This document shows, in pieces, positions 1 through 5,613 of a stretch of DNA of 5,613 nt. The stretch is from the NCBI GenBank assembly GCA_007130025.1, contig SLTF01000002.1, forward strand, positions 1 through 5,613. Direction: 5' to 3'. The DNA comes from Spirochaetales bacterium. Its GTDB lineage: Bacteria > Spirochaetota > Spirochaetia > DSM-27196 > PWMO01. The position numbers were made by a program, and so were the translations under genes. The notes under the pieces were generated by a model that saw only the letters and a list, made by a program, of their open reading frames with translations, did no database searches and was not told the DNA's origin. Position 1 is the stretch's first letter, and every line of letters begins with the position of its first letter.

Positions 1-1131
<1,131 letters not shown>

Positions 1132-1145
1132 CAGATTTGCCGGAG

Positions 1146-1167
1146 GCGCGGCGCGTTACGGCCGCGC
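1146..1167 (+). repeat. GC-rich palindrome downstream of groEL
   Basis: The arms GCGCGGC (1146-1152) and GCCGCGC (1161-1167) pair perfectly over 7 bp around an 8-nt loop, 15 bases after the groEL stop. No T-run follows directly, so it is not itself a classic terminator; it may protect the groEL mRNA 3' end or help the terminator that follows. Its 1149-1167 part matches the hairpin after secF (4988-5006) at 17 of 19 bases. Confidence 0.6.
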
Positions 1168-1180
1168 AGCCGAACAAGGA

Positions 1181-1207
1181 GGGAAGCCTGTCCGGCTTCC
1201 CTTTTTT
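1181..1207 (+). terminator. Rho-independent terminator of groEL
   Basis: A perfect 8-bp stem, GGGAAGCC (1181-1188) with GGCTTCCC (1194-1201), closes a 5-nt loop and runs straight into six T residues (1202-1207). A-rich sequence just 5' (AAGGA) can pair with the T-run and lengthen the stem. This is a textbook intrinsic terminator 50 bases after the groEL stop and should separate groEL from the next gene, though the next start is only 53 bases further on, so leaky read-through could still supply it. Confidence 0.9.
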
Positions 1208-1247
1208 GTCGCACCGGGTTCAGACTCGGCGGTTGCGGGAGCGAGTT

Positions 1248-1254
1248 GGGGGAA
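1248..1254 (+). promoter_or_regulatory. Ribosome binding site deciding the start at 1261
   Basis: GGGGGAA lies 6 nt before the ATG at 1261, a good Shine-Dalgarno position. An in-frame TTG at 1246 would give five more residues but overlaps this purine run and has no such site properly placed, so the ATG is preferred. Confidence 0.65.
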
Positions 1255-1260
1255 CGACCA

Positions 1261-1554
1261 ATGAAACGGGACGATTTCGTCTTTACCATCGGCTTTGAGG
1301 GAAGTACGGCGGTGGTCGACTCACGGAGTCGGAAACGATACGGAAGTATGACCACCATGCAGCTGGCGCAAGAGGGGCTGTTTCGTCAGGCCTTCTGTTC
1401 CGCACTCTACTCGGGCGATGAGCCGGAAATGCAGGAACTCCTCGCCTGGTTGCAGGCCAATACCCGTTTCGATGCGTCTACCCCGCTCTCGCTCAAGCGG
1501 CTGTTCGGGGTGTTTGAAGTGCCGAAAGGAATCAATCGGATTCTTTCGGTCTGA
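1261..1554 (+). CDS. Uncharacterised 97-residue protein between groEL and yajC
   Basis: I do not recognise this protein. It is 97 residues with no signal peptide, no membrane segment and no metal-binding or catalytic motif that I can name, so it is probably cytosolic. It begins with two likely beta strands, FVFTIGF (6-12) and STAVVD (15-20), joined by a short EG turn; then a basic patch RSRKRYG (22-28); then a probable helical region (about 30-66) with LAQEGLFRQAFCSALY and EMQELLAWLQ; and ends in PLSLKRLFGVFEVP and GINRILSV. One Cys (C46) is present. The start is supported by GGGGGAA 6 nt upstream. It follows the groEL terminator by 53 bases and I see no clear promoter in that gap, so transcription may rely on groEL read-through. 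Base composition resembles the neighbours. The even strand/helix pattern, full-length open frame and ribosome site make it a credible gene, with function unknown. Confidence 0.8.
   Translation: MKRDDFVFTIGFEGSTAVVDSRSRKRYGSMTTMQLAQEGLFRQAFCSALYSGDEPEMQELLAWLQANTRFDASTPLSLKRLFGVFEVPKGINRILSV
1522..1549 (+). other. Hairpin covering the last codons of the 97-aa gene
   Basis: CCGAAAG (1522-1528) pairs with CTTTCGG (1543-1549), and inside it AATC (1530-1533) pairs with GATT (1539-1542), leaving one bulged G (1529) and a 5-nt loop (1534-1538). The 11 paired bases end three bases before the TGA. No T-run follows, so it is not a standard terminator. It may stabilise the mRNA 3' end or be chance. Confidence 0.4.
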
Positions 1555-1660
1555 CGGCGGATGCCGTGGACGGCAGCTCGCAACCGCGAGACGCTTTCTT
1601 GACGGCGTTTATCGTTGTGTGGTAGTTTGACCGAAATCTTCTACGAAGGAAAATACAAAC
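1555..1660 (+). other. Intergenic region with small hairpins and the yajC leader
   Basis: After the TGA come two short hairpins: GCCG/CGGC around 1563-1574, and CTCGC (1577-1581) with GCGAG (1586-1590) on a 4-nt loop. The second is followed by the T-rich CTTTCTT (1594-1600), which could be a weak terminator for the 97-aa gene. The rest holds the putative promoter and ribosome binding site of yajC. No small ORF or RNA gene is evident. Confidence 0.4.
1599..1628 (+). promoter_or_regulatory. Putative sigma-70 promoter for yajC-secD-secF
   Basis: TTGACG (1599-1604) matches five of six bases of the -35 consensus. After 18 nt comes TAGTTT (1623-1628), a weak -10 (three of six), but it is preceded by TG at 1620-1621, the extended -10 arrangement. 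Transcription would start near 1635, giving a leader of about 25 nt before the yajC ATG. The site is placed where a promoter is expected, but the weak -10 keeps this a prediction. Confidence 0.4.
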
Positions 1661-2050
1661 ATGGCCACGATCTTTCATAGCTTCCCGCTGCTCATGGCGC
1701 CTCCTGCCGGTGGGCCGCAGGGTGGACCCGCCTCAATCGTCCCAACCCTGGTGACCTTTGGCCTGGTCTTCCTGATTTTCTACTTTCTGATTATCCGTCC
1801 GCAGAACAAACGGCAGAAAGAGACCAAAGAGATGTTGTCTGCCCTCCGAAAGGGCGATCGCGTGGTAACCATCGGAGGAATCCGGGGAACCATTCAATCG
1901 ATGAAAGATGACAGTGTGGTTCTGAAGGTCGATACCAACTCGTCCATCGAGTTCAGCCGATCTGCGATCTCAAACGTGCTGGACAAGCGCGCTGCAACCA
2001 AACCCCAGAAAGGAAAAGAGGGCGACGACGAGAGCTCAGAAGAAGAGTGA
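1661..2050 (+). CDS. yajC: Sec translocase accessory subunit YajC
   Basis: Small single-span inner-membrane protein that associates with the SecDF complex and the SecYEG channel; it is dispensable in E. coli. The 129 residues show a Gly/Pro-rich N-terminus (PPAGGPQGGP, 14-23), one membrane helix (about 26-45, VTFGLVFLIFYFLII) and right after it the family signature IRPQNKRQKE (45-54). The conserved cytosolic domain LRKGDRVVTIGGIRGTI follows, and the C-terminus is highly acidic (GDDESSEEE), an unusual ending. The start at 1661 has GAAGGA at 1645-1650, 10 nt upstream. Met12 (1694) would also give a plausible YajC N-terminus but has no ribosome site. It is the first gene of the export operon, 31 nt before secD. 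Confidence 0.96.
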   Translation: MATIFHSFPLLMAPPAGGPQGGPASIVPTLVTFGLVFLIFYFLIIRPQNKRQKETKEMLSALRKGDRVVTIGGIRGTIQSMKDDSVVLKVDTNSSIEFSRSAISNVLDKRAATKPQKGKEGDDESSEEE

Positions 2051-2081
2051 TCGTCCGCGCTGTGCCCGGAGATGAAAGCAT

Positions 2082-3809
2082 ATGAGTAAGCGATTCCGAT
2101 TCCTCACCATCCTGGTGTTGGTCATTATTGGTGGGGTTTTTATCTGGCCCACCATCAACTGGTACTTCTTGGTCTCACCGCAGGATCAGGAGTTGGCGCG
2201 CTCATCTCGCGTTCAGGTCCGAGACTATGCGCAGGATCAGGCGCGCGAGGTCATCGTGGAGTTGCGCCGTCTCTCGCGCACCAGCCCCGATGCACCGCTC
2301 CCCGAAGAGTTCAGCTTCCTGATCGACACCGCTCGTGCCAATTACCGGCTCGAGGGGCGGTCTACACCGTCTACCTGGACGGTCGCGGACGTGCTGTCCG
2401 GGTTCCGCTCGGAGCGTGAGGCGTTCGAGGCGGTGGAATCGTTCCACCGCGATCGCGTCCAGCGCCTGCGCGGAGTTCGCGAGCGCATCATCGAGCTCGG
2501 GCTCGACCTTTCCGGCGGCGTCAACGTCGTGCTGGAGGCCGATCGACAGAGTCTCGCTCAGCGCTTGGGCCAGGAGCCCACGCAGGCAGAGCTCGACGAG
2601 GCGGTCAATCTGGCGCTGGAGATTCTCTCCAACCGAATCGACCGGTTTGGTATCACCGAACCGCAGATCCGCCGCATGGACCAGGCGCGCATTTCCATTG
2701 AGATCCCCGGTGATGATGATCGCGAGCGGGTTAACTCGTTCCTGATGGGACGGGGTAGTCTGAACTTTCACATCGTGGACGACGAGGCAACCGGACGCCT
2801 GACCCAGCTTCAGGCACAGGTGCCCGGGTGGTCTCCGGAAGTGGACGGCGTTCCCGATTTTGTTCCGCTGGGAACCCGGATCGTTGAGTTCGTCAGCCGT
2901 GACGCCTACGGCATCGACCAGTTTGTCCGCTACATCGTCATCCGCGAGGACGTCCGAGAGCACGGACTTCCGGGGCAGCACATCACCGAGGCGCAGGTTG
3001 GACGCGACCCGCTTACCGGCCGTCCGCTGGTGAACTTCGTCCTCGACGCACAGGGTGCTTCGCTGTTCTCCGTACTCACCCGGGACAACGTCGGCTCCAG
3101 CATGGCCATCGTCATGGACGATCGTGTGCGCGCCTACGCCACCATCCAGGAAGAGATCCCGACCGGTCAGGTCCGCATCAGCGGCTTCGACCAGGACCAG
3201 GCGCAGAATATCGCGCGGGTGCTCCGCACCGCGGCGCTTCCGATCGACCTCACGGTGCTCAACCAGACCACCGTCGGTGCCGCCCTCGGTGCCCAGGCAA
3301 TTGAAACCGGCCTTCGCGCCATCATCCTGGGGTTTGCCCTCGTCATGGTCTTCATGATCGTCTATTACAAGGGTGCCGGTATCCTGGCCGACCTCATCCT
3401 GGTCCTGAACCTGTTTTTCATCGTGGCGATTCTCTCGGTATTCAACCTGACGCTCACGCTCACCAGCATCGCGGGACTCATCCTCACCGTTGGTATGGCG
3501 GTTGACGCCAACGTGATCATCTTCGAGCGAATCAAAGAAGAGTACCGTCTGGGAAAGAGCGCATCCGCCTCGGTTCGGGCCGGATTCGAGAAGGCGTTCT
3601 GGACCGTCATGGACGCCAACATCACCACGTTCATCGCCGCGGTCTTCCTCTCCCAGTTGGGAAGCGGACCGATCCAGGGCTTTGCCGTAACGCTTGCCGT
3701 TGGCATCGTCTGTTCAATGTTCACCGCCCTCTTTGTGTCGCGCCTCATCTTCGACTTTTCTACCGATGTGCTGCGTCGCTCAAAGTTGAGCATCGCGTGG
3801 GGGCTCTAA
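2082..3809 (+). CDS. secD: Protein translocase subunit SecD
   Basis: With SecF it forms a proton-driven membrane complex of the RND type that helps complete export of proteins pushed through SecYEG by SecA. The 575 residues show TM1 (about 7-28), a long extracytoplasmic region, and five C-terminal membrane helices (about 412-430, 434-455, 460-480, 511-526, 533-555). Family motifs present are LGLDLSGG (139-146), NRIDRFGITEPQI (184-196) and, in TM4, GMAVDANVIIFERIKEE (471-487). D475 is the membrane Asp that corresponds to the proton-relay residue of E. coli SecD (D519). Between TM1 and LGLDLSGG lies a charged, mostly helical segment of about 110 residues (28-138) that I cannot match to other SecDs in detail. 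The ATG at 2082 has GGAGA (2068-2072) 9 nt upstream. The gene is intact and close to the usual length (E. coli 615). Confidence 0.98.
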   Translation: MSKRFRFLTILVLVIIGGVFIWPTINWYFLVSPQDQELARSSRVQVRDYAQDQAREVIVELRRLSRTSPDAPLPEEFSFLIDTARANYRLEGRSTPSTWTVADVLSGFRSEREAFEAVESFHRDRVQRLRGVRERIIELGLDLSGGVNVVLEADRQSLAQRLGQEPTQAELDEAVNLALEILSNRIDRFGITEPQIRRMDQARISIEIPGDDDRERVNSFLMGRGSLNFHIVDDEATGRLTQLQAQVPGWSPEVDGVPDFVPLGTRIVEFVSRDAYGIDQFVRYIVIREDVREHGLPGQHITEAQVGRDPLTGRPLVNFVLDAQGASLFSVLTRDNVGSSMAIVMDDRVRAYATIQEEIPTGQVRISGFDQDQAQNIARVLRTAALPIDLTVLNQTTVGAALGAQAIETGLRAIILGFALVMVFMIVYYKGAGILADLILVLNLFFIVAILSVFNLTLTLTSIAGLILTVGMAVDANVIIFERIKEEYRLGKSASASVRAGFEKAFWTVMDANITTFIAAVFLSQLGSGPIQGFAVTLAVGIVCSMFTALFVSRLIFDFSTDVLRRSKLSIAWGL

Positions 3810-3810
3810 G

Positions 3811-4947
3811 ATGCGCAAGGTAATTGAATTCACTCGAATCCGCTTTGTGATGATCGCGCTGTCGGTGGTCGTCATTGCAGCGGGACTGGCGGGGACCATC
3901 GCTCAAGGCGGGTTCAACCTGGGAATCGACTTCCAGGCGGGTTCCACCCAGCGGGTCCTGATCGACGCGCCAAACGTCGACGTCGAAGCCGTGCGGCGCG
4001 CGCTGGGCGATCTGCCGAGCGTGCAGGTTCAGTCGGTGGGAGGCCAGGACTCGCGCGAGTTTTCGGTTCGTGTTCGCGACACCGGCGAGATCAGCGACTT
4101 CACGGTCGTTATGTCCGAGCGGGTACTGAGCCGTCTCGGTTCGGCATTTGGTGCCGGCAACATCTCCGAGCTTGAGAACGCCTACGTCGGGCCGCGCTTC
4201 GCCGGAGACCTCGCCGGTCAGGCCGCGATGCTCACCACGCTCGCCCTCGGACTCATTCTGATCTACCTCTGGTTTCGCTTCCGGCTTGGGTACGCGGTGG
4301 CGGCCATCGCAACGCTTCTGCACGACGTGCTGTTCATGGTTGGCTTCATCGGCGCGCTGCAGATCGAGGTCTCAACGGCTACCATCGCAGCAGTGCTCAC
4401 TATCGTGGGGTATTCTCTCAACGACACCATCGTAGTCTTCGACCGGATCCGCGAGAACGAGACGCTGCTGCGCGAGTCGTCATTCAGCACCATTGTGAAC
4501 ACCAGTATTACGCAGTCGCTGAGTCGAACGTTGATCACCTCGGTGACCACCATGCTGGCGGTGGTTTCCATCTTTGTGTTCACCACCGGAGCCATCCGGG
4601 ACTTCGCGCTCAACCTGATGGTTGGTATCGTGGTCGGTACCTACTCGTCGATTTTCATTGCATCCCCAACCCTGCTCGGTTGGCATCGGCGAAGCATCGC
4701 CCGCATGAAGAAGCGTTCCATGGGCGGCAAGTACGGGAAGACCGCTCCAGAACCGTCAGCAAAGCGAGCCGTTGCGGCATCTGCCGCCACCGATACGGAT
4801 ACGCCTGCCGGTGAACCCGTCGTTGTGGGCGCTGGTCCCGACGTCGAAGCGGTGCGACGCGAGCTCGCCCAGAAGCGGGCAAGCGGTGCAAGCCCCGCTG
4901 CCGGCGGAAAGAACGTTCCGCGCGCGAAACGCAAGAAAAAGCACTGA
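3811..4947 (+). CDS. secF: Protein translocase subunit SecF
   Basis: Partner of SecD in the proton-driven export complex. TM1 spans about 12-30, an extracytoplasmic domain runs to about 139, and five helices follow (about 140-157, 161-181, 188-209, 241-262, 266-288). Signatures are ATLLHD (H171-D172), VGYSLNDTIVVFDRIREN (199-216) with the conserved membrane Asp D205, and LSRTLITS with R239, likely matching E. coli D213 and R247. The usual GIDF-x-GG motif reads GIDFQAG (38-44), with Ala for the first Gly of the pair. After W291 comes an 87-residue hydrophilic tail, Ala/Pro-rich and ending in PRAKRKKKH; this makes the protein 378 residues against 323 in E. coli. The ATG sits one base after the secD stop (TAAGATG), with GGGGG (3799-3803) 7 nt upstream, so translation is probably coupled to secD. 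Confidence 0.98.
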   Translation: MRKVIEFTRIRFVMIALSVVVIAAGLAGTIAQGGFNLGIDFQAGSTQRVLIDAPNVDVEAVRRALGDLPSVQVQSVGGQDSREFSVRVRDTGEISDFTVVMSERVLSRLGSAFGAGNISELENAYVGPRFAGDLAGQAAMLTTLALGLILIYLWFRFRLGYAVAAIATLLHDVLFMVGFIGALQIEVSTATIAAVLTIVGYSLNDTIVVFDRIRENETLLRESSFSTIVNTSITQSLSRTLITSVTTMLAVVSIFVFTTGAIRDFALNLMVGIVVGTYSSIFIASPTLLGWHRRSIARMKKRSMGGKYGKTAPEPSAKRAVAASAATDTDTPAGEPVVVGAGPDVEAVRRELAQKRASGASPAAGGKNVPRAKRKKKH

Positions 4948-4985
4948 TCGCAGCAGCACTGATTGAAGAGGCATTGATCGTAAGA
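4941..4985 (+). repeat. Three imperfect 15-nt repeats over the secF stop
   Basis: GCACTGATCGCAGCA (4941-4955), GCACTGATTGAAGAG (4956-4970) and GCATTGATCGTAAGA (4971-4985) lie head to tail. Copies 1 and 2 agree at 11 of 15 bases, as do 1 and 3; copies 2 and 3 agree at 9. The core GCAyTGAT is in all three. The first copy holds the last secF codon and its TGA, and because the unit is a multiple of three, each later copy puts another TGA in the same frame. Confidence 0.6.
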
Positions 4986-4987
4986 GG

Positions 4988-5018
4988 CGGCGCGTCACGG
5001 ACGCGCCGTTTCTGTTCT
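4988..5018 (+). terminator. Rho-independent terminator of the yajC-secD-secF operon
   Basis: CGGCGCGTC (4988-4996) pairs perfectly with GACGCGCCG (5000-5008) over 9 bp around a 3-nt loop (ACG), followed by the T-rich stretch TTTCTGTTCT (5009-5018). It lies 40 bases after the secF stop. The T-rich side is only on the + strand; on the - strand the hairpin is followed by CCTCTTACG, so it is at best a weak terminator for the convergent HD gene. Its first 19 bases match the palindrome after groEL at 17 positions. Confidence 0.8.
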
Positions 5019-5049
5019 CAGACCCTCTCGGGGGCAATCAGACGGCCGA

Positions 5050-5613
5050 CTACGTGGCGACGGTTCCGGCGAGTCCGATCTCGGCGGCGGCTTCCCGCAT
5101 CCCCATGATGGTGTCGTGGATGGCCTCATCCACGGTGATGCCGAGCATCTCGGTTCCCTTCTCAATTACCGAGCGATTCACGCCGGCGGCAAAACCCTTG
5201 TCCTTCCACTTCTTCTTCACCGACTTGGGCTCCATGTCGAGTACGCTTTTCGACGGCCGCATGAGGGCGGTGGCCATGACCAGGCCGGTCAGTTCGTCGA
5301 TGGTGTAGAGTACCTTCTCCATTTCGTGTTCCGGCTTGACGTCGGTAAACATCTCCCACGCGTGGCTCAGCACGGCGCGGATGTACTCGGGTGGCCAGTT
5401 GTGCTCGCGAAGCACCTCTTCGGTCTTGGTGCAGTGCTCGGTGGGAAAACGCTCCCAGTCGAGGTCGTGAACCAGTCCGATGATTCCCCACTGTTCCTCG
5501 TCGTGTCCGCGTTTTCGTGCGCAGTAGCGCATTACCGCCTCTACGGATCGGGCATGGTTGCGAAGGCTCTCGGTCTTGGTGTATTCATGCAGGAGCTCCA
5601 GGGCGTGTTCTCG
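5050..5613 (-). CDS. HD-domain protein (putative metal-dependent phosphohydrolase), N-terminus outside window
   Basis: A small soluble protein of the HD superfamily, whose members are usually divalent-metal phosphohydrolases; the substrate of this subgroup is not known to me. The frame stays open from the TAG at 5050-5052 up to the window edge, giving 187 residues (REHALELLHEYTK...), so the Met at 5532 is internal (residue 28) and only a few N-terminal residues are likely missing. The expected metal ligands are visible: H20 (NHARSVE), H49-D50 (GLVHDLDWERFPTEH), H84 (LSHAW) and D106 (YTIDELTG). The later MRPSKSVLDMEPKSVKKK and FAAGVNR segments are typical of a widespread stand-alone HD family of about 185-190 residues. 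No membrane segment or sensor domain is seen. It is convergent with secF across a 102-base gap, so the neighbourhood gives no evidence of a role in export. Confidence 0.9.
   Translation of the reverse strand, partial: REHALELLHEYTKTESLRNHARSVEAVMRYCARKRGHDEEQWGIIGLVHDLDWERFPTEHCTKTEEVLREHNWPPEYIRAVLSHAWEMFTDVKPEHEMEKVLYTIDELTGLVMATALMRPSKSVLDMEPKSVKKKWKDKGFAAGVNRSVIEKGTEMLGITVDEAIHDTIMGMREAAAEIGLAGTVAT

Noticed and set aside
1246..1260. TTG at 1246 as the start of the 97-aa gene
   Set aside because: It would overlap the Shine-Dalgarno-like GGGGGAA that is well spaced for the ATG at 1261.
2202..2981. Long open frame (259 codons) on the - strand inside secD
   Set aside because: It is fully antisense to clearly conserved SecD motifs, has no ribosome site or recognisable domain, and is expected from codon bias in GC-rich genes.
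5020..5049. CCCTCTCGGGGG as a second terminator for the HD gene on the - strand
   Set aside because: Only 3-4 bp can pair and no T-run follows on the - strand.
5050..5532. Starting the HD protein at the Met at 5532
   Set aside because: The frame continues upstream with HD-family sequence including the first metal-binding His (NHARSVE), so the true start is beyond the window edge.

Overview
The window is an ordinary-looking housekeeping stretch of a GC-rich bacterial chromosome. It holds the 3' part of groEL, a small uncharacterised gene, the complete yajC-secD-secF protein-export cluster, and, convergent to it, a partial gene for a small HD-domain protein. The separate (unfused) SecD and SecF, the SecD N-terminus (MSKRFRF... 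followed by a long helical stretch) and the SecF 'GIDFQAG' variant remind me of high-GC Spirochaetota (Spirochaeta/Treponema relatives). That placement is from memory of family sequences, is not tested here, and is moderately confident at best.

Layout. 1-1131 (+): groEL from the apical domain to the normal Gly-Met tail. 1132-1260: a GC-rich palindrome and then a strong intrinsic terminator. 1261-1554 (+): a 97-residue protein I do not recognise. 1555-1660: short gap with a plausible promoter (-35 TTGACG, extended -10) for the export genes. 1661-2050 yajC, 2082-3809 secD and 3811-4947 secF (+) are tightly packed (31 nt and 1 nt gaps) and surely co-transcribed. 4948-5049: three 15-nt imperfect repeats running over the secF stop, then a GC-rich terminator hairpin. 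5050-5613 (-): an HD-domain protein whose first few residues lie beyond the window edge.

How they work together. GroEL folds cytosolic proteins. SecD and SecF form the membrane complex that uses the proton gradient to help pull SecA/SecYEG-translocated proteins out of the cell, with YajC as a small associated membrane subunit. The two small uncharacterised or loosely characterised genes (the 97-aa protein and the HD protein) have no function shown by the sequence. There is no sign of mobile elements, CRISPR, RNA genes or horizontal transfer, and no stretch over 300 bases lacks a gene. I did not find a convincing new biological system. The best leads are the orphan 97-aa gene, a 19-nt palindrome shared by the groEL and secF 3' ends (17/19 identical), and the oppositely charged cytoplasmic tails of YajC and SecF.
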